Assembly: GCA_047975265.1 (NCBI GenBank)
Contig: JBKEDE010000023.1
Location: 30,214-94,213, forward strand
DNA length: 64,000 bases
Origin: UJ101 sp047975265
GTDB lineage: Bacteria; Bacteroidota; Bacteroidia; Flavobacteriales; UJ101
Direction of reading: 5' to 3'
The position numbers and the translations under genes were made by a program. A model generated the notes under the pieces. It was not told the origin of the DNA. It saw nothing but the letters and a program-made list of their open reading frames with translations, and did not search any database. This document shows, piece after piece, positions 1 through 9,023 of this stretch; position 1 is the stretch's first letter; each line of letters begins with the position of its first letter.

Positions 1-101
1 TTTGTTGTGTATCCTTGGCTAGCTAAAATGATTTGACCATTTTTTGCTTTTAATCTGAAGTAGAATTCTCCACTTTTTTCACTCTGAAATAATTCAAACA
101 T
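1..101 (-). CDS. YegP-type (DUF1508) protein, 5' part only
   Basis: Only the first 33 codons are present; the gene runs off the left edge. The start codon is the ATG at 101-99. The peptide begins MFELFQSEKSGEFYFRLKAK and continues NGQIILASQGY. This is the usual opening of YegP/DUF1508 proteins: a short beta-rich unit with F-x-x-K-x-x-x-G-x-I-I-x-x-S-x-x-Y, usually present twice. The family is small and cytosolic with no firmly established reaction. Family assignment is by motif reading; length and second repeat cannot be checked here. Confidence 0.7.
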   Translation of the reverse strand, partial: MFELFQSEKSGEFYFRLKAKNGQIILASQGYTT

Positions 102-235
102 TGGTTTTAAATTTTTAAAAATTTTTGAACGTAAATATAAAATAAATATTAAAAAAATAAAAAATAAAATGTATTTTATTGATTTAAAATTATTTAAAAC
201 GATTAAAAAATAATCAAAGATTTAATATTTATCGC
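102..235. other. AT-rich intergenic spacer
   Basis: About 130 bases, nearly all A and T, between the YegP-type gene start and the glyS stop, both on the minus strand. I see no ORF and no clear hairpin. It probably carries the YegP promoter, but no perfect -7 box (TAnnTTTG) was found. Confidence 0.4.
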
Positions 236-1771
236 CTATTTCAAAAGCTGCTTCATATTTACTTCTTTATCAATTATTTCAGCTAATTTGGAAACACGTA
301 CTCGTTTTTGTTCCATTGTATCTCTAAAACGAACCGTAACAGCATGGTCATCTAAAGAATCATGGTCAACCGTAATACAAAAAGGTGTCCCTATGGCATC
401 ATGGCGGCGGTATCGTTTACCGACAGAATCCTTTTCTTCGTAAGCAATATTATAATCAAACTTTAACTCGTTAAATATTTTTTGTGCCAATTCCGGCAAA
501 CCGTCTTTCTTAACTAAAGGAAAAACAGCAGCTTTAAACGGAGAAAGAGCAGGAGGTAAGCTCAGAACAGTTCTTGACTTCCCATCATCTAATAACTCTT
601 CTTTTAACGAACTGCTGAATACTGCTAAAAACATACGATCTAATCCTACAGAAGTTTCTACCACATAAGGAATATAGCTTTCATTGATTTCCGGATCAAA
701 ATAGTGTAATTTTTTACTCGAATATTCTTGATGGCTGGATAGATCAAAATCTGTTCTTGAGTGAATGCCTTCTAATTCTTTAAAACCAAAAGGAAATTCA
801 AATTCAATATCAGTTGCTGCATTAGCATAATGAGCCAATTTTTCATGATCGTGAAATCGGTATTTATCATCTCCCAACCCTAATTTCTTATGCCACTTTA
901 AACGTGCTTGCTTCCAATAATCATAAAATTCCAATTCTTTTCCGGGACGGACAAAATACTGCATCTCCATTTGTTCAAACTCACGCATTCGAAAGATAAA
1001 TTGGCGAGCGACAATTTCATTGCGAAAGGCTTTTCCGATTTGGGCAATTCCAAACGGAATTTTTTGACGTCCTGTTTTTTGAACATTCAAAAAATTAACA
1101 AAGATTCCTTGTGCAGTTTCAGGACGCAAATATAAATCCATTGCTGACTCGGCAGATGCTCCCAGTTTGGTGCCAAACATTAAATTGAATTGTTTAACAT
1201 TTGTCCAGTTTTTAGAACCCGTTTCTGGGTCAGCAATTTCTAATTCTTCTATTAATTTTTTAACAGCAATTAAATCATCGTTCTCTAAATATTTTCCTAA
1301 ACGGTCTAAAATTTCTTGTTTTTGGGCTCTATATTTTAAAACGTTGGGATTTGTGCTTTCAAACTGTTCTAAATCAAAGGATTCGCCAAATCGTTTTTGG
1401 GCTTTTTGTATTTCTTTTTGAGCTTTATTTTCAAATTTTTCGGCAAAATCTTCCACCAAAACATCGGCACGGTATCTTTTCTTAGAATCTTTGTTATCAA
1501 TCAAAGGGTCGTTAAAAGCATCAACATGACCGGAGGCTTTCCACGTGGTGGGATGCATAAAAATAGCAGAATCCAAACCTACGATGTTATCATGGATTTG
1601 AACCATTGCTTTCCACCAATATTGTTTGATATTATTGCGAAGTTCTACACCGTTTTGACCATAATCATAAACAGCACTAAGTCCGTCATATATTTCACTG
1701 GAAGGAAATACAAATCCGTATTCTTTTGCATGAGAGATTACATTTTTAAAGAGATCTTCTTGTTTTGCCAT
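236..1771 (-). CDS. glyS: Glycine--tRNA ligase (alpha2 type)
   Basis: Charges tRNA-Gly with glycine using ATP in the cytosol. The 511-residue single-chain protein matches the homodimeric class II enzyme (eukaryote/archaea/Bacteroidota type), not the alpha2beta2 type. Class II motifs are visible: motif 2 in the stretch FRNEIVARQFIFRMREFEQME, around residues 250-270, and a motif 3-type segment ETSVGLDRMF near residue 375. The C-terminal third (SPFKAAVFPLVKKDG, later DAIGTPFCITVDHD) is the anticodon-binding domain. The N-terminus MAKQEDLFKNVISHAKEYGF is typical and the ATG lies about 10 bases after the predicted transcription start. It is monocistronic or first in its unit; the next gene in the same direction starts beyond 101. 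Confidence 0.96.
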   Translation of the reverse strand: MAKQEDLFKNVISHAKEYGFVFPSSEIYDGLSAVYDYGQNGVELRNNIKQYWWKAMVQIHDNIVGLDSAIFMHPTTWKASGHVDAFNDPLIDNKDSKKRYRADVLVEDFAEKFENKAQKEIQKAQKRFGESFDLEQFESTNPNVLKYRAQKQEILDRLGKYLENDDLIAVKKLIEELEIADPETGSKNWTNVKQFNLMFGTKLGASAESAMDLYLRPETAQGIFVNFLNVQKTGRQKIPFGIAQIGKAFRNEIVARQFIFRMREFEQMEMQYFVRPGKELEFYDYWKQARLKWHKKLGLGDDKYRFHDHEKLAHYANAATDIEFEFPFGFKELEGIHSRTDFDLSSHQEYSSKKLHYFDPEINESYIPYVVETSVGLDRMFLAVFSSSLKEELLDDGKSRTVLSLPPALSPFKAAVFPLVKKDGLPELAQKIFNELKFDYNIAYEEKDSVGKRYRRHDAIGTPFCITVDHDSLDDHAVTVRFRDTMEQKRVRVSKLAEIIDKEVNMKQLLK

Positions 1772-1787
1772 GTTTCTTCATTTTTTT

Positions 1788-1795
1788 CAAAGATA
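1788..1795 (-). promoter_or_regulatory. -7 box of the glyS promoter
   Basis: On the minus strand the bases read TATCTTTG, a perfect TAnnTTTG, the -7 element of the Bacteroidota primary sigma factor. Transcription would begin near 1782, leaving a leader of about ten bases before the glyS ATG. No convincing -33 TTG was found, so the call rests on the -7 box and its position. Confidence 0.5.
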
Positions 1796-1852
1796 GCTTT
1801 CTTAATTAAAAATGAATAAAATTTTATGGATTTATTGGTAGTGTCAGTAAAA

Positions 1853-1884
1853 AAAATGCTTCAAAATTAATTTTGAAGCATTTT
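1853..1884 (-). terminator. Perfect palindromic hairpin after the TPR gene
   Basis: A 32-base perfect palindrome (arms AAAATGCTTCAAAATT and its complement) lies 21 bases after the stop of the minus-strand TPR gene and ends in T-rich sequence on that strand. It is well placed to terminate the gyrA-TPR transcript, and could also act for glyS upstream sequence on the other strand. Confidence 0.7.
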
Positions 1885-1904
1885 GATATTAAACTATTCA
1901 GAAT

Positions 1905-3224
1905 TTATTTTTCTAAAGCCTTAATTTGTTGTTTGACTTTTGCTTTTTCAGCATCTATTCCCAAAACACCGTAAGAAATACTCAAGTTTTTTAAAACCGC
2001 AATATCGTCAGGTTTTGCTTTGGCTACCTGTTCTAAATAAGGTAAAGCTCTTTTGTGAATGCTTTTACGTTGATTTAATAATTCTTCGTAACGAGCATTT
2101 TCTGATGCAGAAGTTCCTTTAATGTTGTTCAGTTGATTTACAACATTTGCGTCGTCTTTAATAATTAAAGCCGCCAAGTTTAAAGAAGCATTGGTATTGT
2201 TAGGGTCTAACTGTAAAACTTTTTTGAAAACTTCTTTGGCTTCGTTTAAATTTACTTCAGAAGCCTTTTCTCCTGATAACATAACACCTAAATTGTATAA
2301 AGAATGAGTATCCTTAGGATTTTCCTGGACATTCTTTCTAAGTTGGGTAATATAAGCTTCAGAATCTCCGGAGCCGTACATGGAGTTTGTTAAAATCGTT
2401 TGCAGGGTCTCATCTCCTTTATATTTTTTTAATCCTTTTTCTGCTATTTGACTTGCTCTTTTGAAATTTTTTAAGTCATAATTCACAGAAGCAGCATACG
2501 TATAAAGGTCTTTGGTGATGTCTTTTGAAGTCTCGCTTCCCCAATCTTTATATAATTTAGATTTAATAGGATCTTTTTGGAAAGCTTCCCAAGTTTCTTT
2601 ATCAAGGAAATTGTTTTTTTGATCTCCGGCAACGTTGGTGGCAAAGTAAGTAGTCCGTACACCGTCGTAACCACTTTTAATTAAATTTTCATAAATAGGA
2701 GCAGCTTTATCTAACTGTTTATCAAGCTGATAAGCTACAGCTGCATAATACATATAATCTTGGTTTGCTCTTCCCGAAGTTTTTTGCAAATCATAAGTTT
2801 GAATAAATTTTTCAGCAGCTGTATTATATTCTTTTTGATTATACGCCTGGCTGGCTTCTTTACTGGTTTGATCAATAACTGTGTTGATTAACCCTGTAAC
2901 TTTGTCTCCGTATCCGGTTGAAACTGCTTTTGCTTTAGATTTGGAATAGTTTCCTTTTGCAACAGCTTTGTCTAAGGCTTCTTTTGAAAAATAATATTCT
3001 TTTTCTCTGGTTTCTTTGTTTTTAACTTCAAAAACACCATTTTCAATCTCAGCTAATTTAGCAAAAGCTTCACTGGCAGCAACCATATCTTTATTGTCTA
3101 AGGCTTTTTTCCCTAATTCAAAAAAATGCTTGGCAGAATCTTCAGGAGCCATTGTTTTAAAATCTTGTGCATTCAAAGCAATTAAAGCTAATGCAAATGA
3201 AGCGGTTAAAATAATTTTTTTCAT
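1905..3224 (-). CDS. Secreted tetratricopeptide-repeat protein
   Basis: 439 residues with a cleavable signal peptide (MKKIILTASFALALIALNAQ), so periplasmic or surface-associated. The mature part consists of helical TPR-like repeats: AEIENGVF/ALDNKDMVAAS near the start, HSLYNLGVMLSGEK and NLNEAKEVFKKVLQLDPNN in the second half, and a final PDDIAVLKNLSISYGVLG unit. TPRs serve as protein-binding scaffolds; no enzymatic motif is seen. It starts five bases after the gyrA stop, so it is probably co-transcribed with gyrA and ends at the palindrome at 1853. This gyrA-TPR arrangement is, to my knowledge, common in flavobacteria, but no function is known. Confidence 0.85.
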   Translation of the reverse strand: MKKIILTASFALALIALNAQDFKTMAPEDSAKHFFELGKKALDNKDMVAASEAFAKLAEIENGVFEVKNKETREKEYYFSKEALDKAVAKGNYSKSKAKAVSTGYGDKVTGLINTVIDQTSKEASQAYNQKEYNTAAEKFIQTYDLQKTSGRANQDYMYYAAVAYQLDKQLDKAAPIYENLIKSGYDGVRTTYFATNVAGDQKNNFLDKETWEAFQKDPIKSKLYKDWGSETSKDITKDLYTYAASVNYDLKNFKRASQIAEKGLKKYKGDETLQTILTNSMYGSGDSEAYITQLRKNVQENPKDTHSLYNLGVMLSGEKASEVNLNEAKEVFKKVLQLDPNNTNASLNLAALIIKDDANVVNQLNNIKGTSASENARYEELLNQRKSIHKRALPYLEQVAKAKPDDIAVLKNLSISYGVLGIDAEKAKVKQQIKALEK

Positions 3225-3229
3225 TGTCT

Positions 3230-5743
3230 TTAATTTATTTCATTATTGTTTTTATCAGAGAGTTGTTCTGTATTTTCTTCTTCGTCTTCCAAACCTTCTT
3301 GATAAGCAACCTTTGCCACAGCAGCTATTTGGTCGTCATCTTTTAGATTGATTACTCTTACGCCTTGTGTGTTACGTCCCATAACGCGTAAGTCATCTAC
3401 GGAAGTTCGAATGGCAATTCCTGATTTGTTGATAATCATCAAATGATTGCCACCTTCTACCGTTTTAATAGCGATTAATTCGCCTGTTTTTTCAGTAATA
3501 TTAATGGTTTTAACGCCTTTTCCACCGCGATTGGTGATTCGGTAATCATCCAAAGAACTTCTTTTTCCATAACCATTTTCGGATACGACTAAAATATTCT
3601 CTTTTTCGATATCATTTACACAAACCATTCCAATTACTTCATCTTGATTATGACCTAAAGTTATACCGCGTACTCCCGAAGCGGTTCTTCCCATAGTTCG
3701 TACTTTTTCTTCTTCAAAGCGGATGGCTTTACCACTTTTCAAAGCAATCATAATTTGAGAGTTTCCGTTAGTTAATTTGGCTTCTAACAGAGAATCATTC
3801 TCTTTAATAGTAATGGCATTAATACCATTTTGGCGTGGTCGGGAATATTGTTCCAAAGAAGTTTTTTTAACAGTTCCTTTTTTAGTAACCATAATAACGT
3901 TGTGATTGTTTACGTATTCGGTGTCTTTTAAATCACCTGTATGCACAAATGCCATCACTTTATCATCGGGTTCAATATTGATTAAGTTTTGAATGGCACG
4001 CCCTTTTGAAGTTTTGCTTCCTTCGGGAATTTCATAGACACGTAACCAAAAACACTTTCCTTTTTCAGTAAAGAATAGCATATATTGATGATTGGTAGCA
4101 ACCATGATATGTTCTAAAAAATCCTCATCTCGGGTTTTTGCAGCACGGTTGCCCACACCACCACGATTTTGTGTTTTGTATTCTGACAAAGGTGTTCGTT
4201 TAATATATCCTGCATGAGAAATAGTTAAGACCACATCAGAATCAGGAATCATATCTTCGATACTTACATCACCGCCACCGTAATTAATCTGGGTACGACG
4301 CTCATCGCCGTATTTTTCTTTTATTTCCAGTAATTCATCTTTAATAATTTGATAACGTAAAGATTCATTATTTAAAATTTCTTTCAAATGAGCGATAGTC
4401 TTCATGATTTCTTCATACTCAGCACGTAGTTTATCAATTTCAAGACCGGTTAATTTCTGTAAACGCATGTCAAGAATAGCTCGTGCTTGAATTTCAGATA
4501 AATCAAATCGTTTAATCAAACCGTTTCGTGCTTCTTCAGGATTTTTAGATCCTCTGATTAGTTGAATTACTTCATCGATATTATCAACAGCAATGATCAA
4601 TCCTTCTAAAATATGAGCCCGTTCTTCGGCTTTGTTTAATTCGTATTGGGTTCGTCTAACCACTACTTCATGCCTGTGATTCACAAAGTGATGAATCATA
4701 TCTTTCACGTTTAATTGTTTAGGACGTCCGTTCACTAAAGCAATATTATTAACGCTGAATGAAGTTTGTAGAGCAGTATATTTGAACAATTTATTGAGAA
4801 CGATGTTAGGAATAGCATCGGTTTTCAATACATAAACAATACGCATTCCTTTTCGGTTGGATTCGTCACGGATGGTAGAAATGCCTTCTAATTTCCCGTC
4901 TTTAACTAAATCAGCCGTTTTAGAAATCATATCAGCTTTGTTTACTTGATACGGTATTTCAGTAACAATGATACAGTCACGTCCTTTTACTTCTTCAAAA
5001 GTAGCTTTGGCACGCATTACAATACGTCCTCGACCTGTTGTCAAGGCTTCACGAACACCATCATAGCCGTAGATAATACCTCCTGTCGGAAAGTCAGGAG
5101 CTTTGATGTGTTGTATCAATTCTTCGACTTCAATATCGTTATGATCAATATAAGCACAAGTAGCATCAATAGTTTCTGATAGATTATGAGGAGCCATATT
5201 GGTAGCCATACCAACGGCAATACCCGCTGCTCCGTTAACCAATAAACCAGGAACACGTGTAGGAAGAACGGTGGGCTCTTTTAAGGAATCGTCAAAATTC
5301 AACTGCATATCAACCGTATCTTTATCGATATCAGCTAACATTTCTTCTGAAATTTTTCGTAAACGAGCTTCCGTATAACGCATGGCTGCCGGTGGATCGC
5401 CATCAACAGAACCAAAATTTCCCTGTCCGTCAACCAAAGGATAACGTAGCGACCAGTCTTGAGCCATACGTACCATCGTATCATAAACAGAAGAATCTCC
5501 GTGAGGATGGTATTTTCCTAATACTTCTCCAACGATACGAGCTGATTTTTTATAAGATCTGTTGTGTAATACACCTAATTCATACATCCCATACAATACA
5601 CGACGATGTACGGGTTTTAATCCGTCACGTACATCAGGTAATGCTCTTGAAACAATCACAGACATCGAATAATCAATGTATGATGATTTCATTTCCTCTT
5701 CAATATTAATTGGAATGAGTGTTTCTCCTCCATTCATACTCAT
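3230..5743 (-). CDS. gyrA: DNA gyrase subunit A
   Basis: Breakage-reunion subunit of gyrase, which introduces negative supercoils with GyrB. The 837 residues have the expected order: N-terminal PINIEEEMKSSYIDYSMSVI, catalytic tyrosine in MRYTEARL (Tyr about 123), the DNA gate/coiled-coil region, and a C-terminal beta-pinwheel with NRGGKG (the GyrA-box equivalent) near residue 755. The quinolone-determining region reads HPHGDSSVYDT: the residues equivalent to E. coli Ser83 and Asp87 are Ser and Asp, so no classical resistance substitution is present. Two ATG codons compete (5743 and 5737); the protein begins MSMNGGE or MNGGE. It is probably the first gene of a gyrA-TPR unit. Confidence 0.97.
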   Translation of the reverse strand: MSMNGGETLIPINIEEEMKSSYIDYSMSVIVSRALPDVRDGLKPVHRRVLYGMYELGVLHNRSYKKSARIVGEVLGKYHPHGDSSVYDTMVRMAQDWSLRYPLVDGQGNFGSVDGDPPAAMRYTEARLRKISEEMLADIDKDTVDMQLNFDDSLKEPTVLPTRVPGLLVNGAAGIAVGMATNMAPHNLSETIDATCAYIDHNDIEVEELIQHIKAPDFPTGGIIYGYDGVREALTTGRGRIVMRAKATFEEVKGRDCIIVTEIPYQVNKADMISKTADLVKDGKLEGISTIRDESNRKGMRIVYVLKTDAIPNIVLNKLFKYTALQTSFSVNNIALVNGRPKQLNVKDMIHHFVNHRHEVVVRRTQYELNKAEERAHILEGLIIAVDNIDEVIQLIRGSKNPEEARNGLIKRFDLSEIQARAILDMRLQKLTGLEIDKLRAEYEEIMKTIAHLKEILNNESLRYQIIKDELLEIKEKYGDERRTQINYGGGDVSIEDMIPDSDVVLTISHAGYIKRTPLSEYKTQNRGGVGNRAAKTRDEDFLEHIMVATNHQYMLFFTEKGKCFWLRVYEIPEGSKTSKGRAIQNLINIEPDDKVMAFVHTGDLKDTEYVNNHNVIMVTKKGTVKKTSLEQYSRPRQNGINAITIKENDSLLEAKLTNGNSQIMIALKSGKAIRFEEEKVRTMGRTASGVRGITLGHNQDEVIGMVCVNDIEKENILVVSENGYGKRSSLDDYRITNRGGKGVKTINITEKTGELIAIKTVEGGNHLMIINKSGIAIRTSVDDLRVMGRNTQGVRVINLKDDDQIAAVAKVAYQEGLEDEEENTEQLSDKNNNEIN

Positions 5744-5873
5744 GTAATTTTTTTAATTTCAAAAGGCTAATATAAGACTAATTTATATAAAAAAATAAAA
5801 GGTTTACAGATTAATTATTAACATTAAAAAAGTTGTGAAATAGGGTTAAAAATAAAAATTAAATAAAAAGTAT

Positions 5874-5881
5874 TAAATTTG
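5874..5881 (+). promoter_or_regulatory. -7 box in front of a candidate small RNA
   Basis: Reads TAAATTTG, a perfect TAnnTTTG. No ORF of normal size follows for about 370 bases, but a strong terminator does at 5995-6025. A TTG at the proper -33 distance was not found. Confidence 0.45.
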
Positions 5882-5887
5882 CGTTGT

Positions 5888-6025
5888 AATTTTAAATCTA
5901 TTAAGTAGTAAATATTAACGTAATCTAAGTAGGAATTGTTTTTGATATTTTAATTGGAATATGTTTAATCAAAACATATTGAGTTTTTTCATTGAAAAGG
6001 TCTGTTAAAAAAACAGACCTTTTTT
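5888..6025 (+). ncRNA. Candidate small RNA of about 140 nt
   Basis: Between gyrA (minus) and clpC (plus) is a unit made of a -7 box (5874-5881), an inverted repeat with 9-base arms (5958-5966 and 5972-5980) and an intrinsic terminator with a 12-bp perfect stem and U-tract (5995-6025). It does not lead into a normal gene, so it looks like an independent short transcript. A 15-codon ORF (5961-6008, MFNQNILSFFIEKVC) ends inside the terminator's left arm, so a leader peptide cannot be excluded. A 6S-type RNA is possible because flavobacterial 6S RNAs have this size, but I did not recognise a 6S central bubble. The boundaries are estimates. Confidence 0.35.
5995..6025 (+). terminator. Intrinsic terminator
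   Basis: The arms AAAAGGTCTGTT (5995-6006) and AACAGACCTTTT (6012-6023) pair perfectly over 12 bp around a five-A loop, followed by more T. It lies more than 220 bases before clpC and faces away from gyrA, so it must end a transcript that begins in this intergenic region. Confidence 0.75.
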
Positions 6026-6153
6026 ATAACCAATTTAGAAAATTTTAACTTTTTAGTAAAAAATTATAGTGTTAAACAATAAAATAAATTTACTATAATT
6101 GTAAATAATCAAAAGAAATAATATCGATTTATAGAAATCATAGTATCTTTATA

Positions 6154-6161
6154 TAAATTTG
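6154..6161 (+). promoter_or_regulatory. -7 box of a clpC promoter
   Basis: TAAATTTG fits TAnnTTTG exactly and lies about 100 bases before the clpC start. Between it and the gene is an imperfect inverted repeat, ATGACA-gta-TGTCGT, at about 6191-6205, which could be a regulator site; clpC is a stress gene in many bacteria. Both assignments come from position and motif only. Confidence 0.4.
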
Positions 6162-6257
6162 TTGTAAAAAAACAAATGAAAATATTTTTGATGACAGTAT
6201 GTCGTAATGAGAGATTTGGCATAATAAATGCTAAATTTAAACTAAACAAGAATGGTT

Positions 6258-8786
6258 ATGAATGATAATTTTTCGCAAAGAGTAAAAGATGTAATTGCTT
6301 ACAGTAAAGAAGAAGCGTTACGTTTGGGAAACGAGCAAATCGGAACGGAACATTTGATTTTAGGTATGATTCGTGAAGGAGAAGGAAAAGCTGTTTCGGT
6401 TTTAAACGCAATGAGCATCGATTTACATCAAGTTCGATCAAAAATAGAAGCCATTATTCCTAAAAATAATTCTAACGAAATATTGATTAAAAGTAATCTT
6501 CAACTTACAAAACAAGCTGAGAGGGCACTTAAAACTACGTTTTTAGAAGCTAAATTATTTAGAAATGATAATGTAAATACAGCTCACTTGTTATTATGTA
6601 TTTTACGTAATGAAAATGATCCGGTAACCAAGTTGTTTAATCAATTTCAGGTTAATTACGATAATGTAAAAGAAGAATTTAAATTTCAATTTCAAGAAGA
6701 TGTTACCGAATATCCTAAAGCAGAATCATCTTTTTCTGAAGGAGAATCCGGACCTGAATTTTCAGGAAATGCAGGAAAGTCTAATATGGGAAAATCAGGA
6801 CAAGGAAAATCTCAAACACCGGTCTTAGATAATTTTGGACGAGATTTAACTCAGATGGCAGAGGAAGGAAAAATGGATCCTGTCGTGGGAAGAGAGAAAG
6901 AAATTGAACGCGTTTCTCAGATTTTAAGTAGAAGAAAGAAAAATAACCCCCTTTTAATAGGCGAGCCGGGAGTAGGAAAATCAGCTATTGCAGAAGGATT
7001 AGCCCTTCGAATTATCCAACGAAAAGTATCCCGTGTATTGTATAATAAGCGTGTGATTTCTTTAGATATTGCAAGTTTGGTAGCAGGGACAAAATATCGG
7101 GGGCAGTTTGAAGAACGGATGAAAGCCATCATGAACGAATTAGAAAAAAACGAAGATGTTATTTTGTTTATTGATGAATTGCATACCATTGTCGGAGCAG
7201 GAGGAGCAACAGGTTCTTTAGATGCTTCCAATATGTTTAAACCGGCTTTGGCACGAGGAGAAATTCAGTGTATCGGAGCTACAACTTTAGATGAATATCG
7301 CCAACATATTGAGAAAGATGGAGCTCTTGAACGTCGTTTTCAAAAAGTGATGGTAGAACCTACTTCTCCCGAAGAAACCATTCAGATTCTGAACAATATT
7401 AAAGATAAGTACGAAATACACCATAATGTTAATTATACGGGAGATGCTATTGAAGCCTGTGTAAGTTTAACATCGCGATATATTACAGATCGTTTTCTGC
7501 CTGATAAAGCAATCGATGCTTTAGATGAAGCAGGGTCTCGTGTTCATATTAAAAATATCAAAGTTCCTCAAGAAGTTTTAGATCTTGAAAAAGAATTAGA
7601 ACAAATACGAGAAGAAAAAACGAAGGTAGTTAAAAGCCAAAAATACGAAGAAGCAGCTCGATTACGTGATTCGGAAAAGAAAATAGAACACGAATTGAAA
7701 CAAGCACAAGAAACTTGGGAAGCCAATTCTAAAGAAAATAGAGAAACTGTTACGGATGAGAACGTAGCAGAAGTCGTTTCCATGATGACAGGAATCCCTG
7801 TGCAACGTGTAGCCCAAGCCGAAATGAAAAAATTGGCAAAAATGGCAAAAGAAATGAAAGGTTATGTAATCGGTCAGGATGAAGCTGTCGAAAAAGTAGT
7901 AAAATCAATCCAACGAAATCGAGCAGGGCTTAAAGACCCTAACCGACCGATAGGAACTTTTATTTTCTTAGGAACTACCGGAGTTGGTAAAACACAGTTA
8001 GCCAAAGTGTTGGCTCGTGAAATATTTGATTCAGAAGATGCTTTAATCCGTATTGATATGAGTGAATATATGGAGAAGTTTGCAATCTCGCGTTTAGTGG
8101 GAGCTCCTCCGGGTTATGTAGGTTATGAAGAAGGCGGGCAATTGACAGAAGCCGTTCGTAGAAAGCCATATTCTGTAATTTTATTGGATGAAATAGAAAA
8201 AGCTCATCCGGATGTGTTTAACTTATTGTTACAAGTGTTGGATGATGGTCATATTACCGATAGCTTGGGTCGAAAAATTGATTTTAGAAATACCATTATC
8301 ATACTGACGTCTAACCTTGGAACACGACAATTAAAAGACTTTGGAGAAGGGGTTGGTTTTGGAACTTCTGCTAAGAAAAACTCAGAAGAAGCACAAGTAA
8401 AAAGTACGATTGAGAAAGCTCTGAAAAAAGCTTTTGCACCTGAATTTTTGAATAGAATAGATGATGTGATTATTTTCAATCCTTTAGAAAAAGAAGATAT
8501 TAAGAAAATCATTCATATCGAATTGAAAAAATTATTCAACCGAATTAAAGATTTAGGTTACGAGATTGATTTAACTCCTGAGGCTGTTGAATTTATTGCA
8601 GAAAAAGGATTCGATAAAGATTATGGAGCTCGGCCGTTAAAACGAGCCATTCAAAAGTATATAGAAGACCCTATGGCTGAGGAAATTATAAATGGGCATA
8701 TAAAAGAGGGAGATGCGATTGTTGTAAGTCTTAACAAAGATAAAGATGGTGTCGAAATTAACTCTAAAGAACAAAAAGTAGAATAA
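6258..8786 (+). CDS. clpC: ATP-dependent Clp protease ATP-binding subunit ClpC
   Basis: Hsp100 unfoldase that threads substrates into ClpP and acts in protein quality control. It has two N-terminal Clp repeats (residues 1-145), AAA module 1 with Walker A GEPGVGKSAIAEG (about 237-249) and Walker B VILFIDELHT, a UVR/middle segment (about 420-460, QKYEEAARLRDSEKKIE) that identifies ClpC rather than ClpA, and AAA module 2 with GTTGVGKTQLAK and VILLDEIEKAH. The C-terminus ends in the D2-small domain. Length (about 842) is normal. I prefer the ATG at 6258 (MNDNFSQRVK) over 6252 because family members begin with this sequence. It stands alone, ending about 100 bases before the tRNA-Leu gene on the other strand. 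Confidence 0.96.
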   Translation: MNDNFSQRVKDVIAYSKEEALRLGNEQIGTEHLILGMIREGEGKAVSVLNAMSIDLHQVRSKIEAIIPKNNSNEILIKSNLQLTKQAERALKTTFLEAKLFRNDNVNTAHLLLCILRNENDPVTKLFNQFQVNYDNVKEEFKFQFQEDVTEYPKAESSFSEGESGPEFSGNAGKSNMGKSGQGKSQTPVLDNFGRDLTQMAEEGKMDPVVGREKEIERVSQILSRRKKNNPLLIGEPGVGKSAIAEGLALRIIQRKVSRVLYNKRVISLDIASLVAGTKYRGQFEERMKAIMNELEKNEDVILFIDELHTIVGAGGATGSLDASNMFKPALARGEIQCIGATTLDEYRQHIEKDGALERRFQKVMVEPTSPEETIQILNNIKDKYEIHHNVNYTGDAIEACVSLTSRYITDRFLPDKAIDALDEAGSRVHIKNIKVPQEVLDLEKELEQIREEKTKVVKSQKYEEAARLRDSEKKIEHELKQAQETWEANSKENRETVTDENVAEVVSMMTGIPVQRVAQAEMKKLAKMAKEMKGYVIGQDEAVEKVVKSIQRNRAGLKDPNRPIGTFIFLGTTGVGKTQLAKVLAREIFDSEDALIRIDMSEYMEKFAISRLVGAPPGYVGYEEGGQLTEAVRRKPYSVILLDEIEKAHPDVFNLLLQVLDDGHITDSLGRKIDFRNTIIILTSNLGTRQLKDFGEGVGFGTSAKKNSEEAQVKSTIEKALKKAFAPEFLNRIDDVIIFNPLEKEDIKKIIHIELKKLFNRIKDLGYEIDLTPEAVEFIAEKGFDKDYGARPLKRAIQKYIEDPMAEEIINGHIKEGDAIVVSLNKDKDGVEINSKEQKVE

Positions 8787-8884
8787 TTAGAATTTTATTA
8801 TTAAACTCATTTAAATCAGACAGGCTGATATGCAAACCTGAAGCTGAGTGCTTCTATAAGACTTTAAGTAATGAATTGAAGTTG

Positions 8885-8967
8885 TGCTCACGACTGGATT
8901 CGAACCAGCACACGCATGGCGTACCACCCCCTCAAGATGGCGTGTCTACCAATTCCACCACGTGAGC
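8885..8967 (-). tRNA. tRNA-Leu (anticodon GAG)
   Basis: On the minus strand the sequence begins GCTCACGTGGTGGAATTGG and ends in CGTGAGC plus discriminator A; the 7-bp acceptor stem is perfect. The anticodon stem CCATC/GGTGG encloses the loop TTGAGGG, giving anticodon GAG (leucine codons CUC/CUU). A long variable arm and the TTCGAATCC T-loop support a class II tRNA-Leu. CCA is not encoded. It faces clpC convergently and lies just after the cinA stop (same strand, upstream of cinA's 3' end). Confidence 0.93.
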
Positions 8968-9023
8968 ATTAGAAATACAGAATGCAAAGATATCATTTTA
9001 TCTAAAAAATACGCTATAAAAAA

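Noticed and set aside
3230..5743. Fluoroquinolone-resistance alleles of GyrA
   Set aside because: The key positions (equivalents of Ser83 and Asp87) carry Ser and Asp, the susceptible state.
8815..8884. Possible riboswitch-like sequence (CAGACAGGCTGATATGCAAACCTGAAGCTGAG) between clpC and tRNA-Leu
   Set aside because: No downstream gene in the same direction and no stable fold matching a known class.
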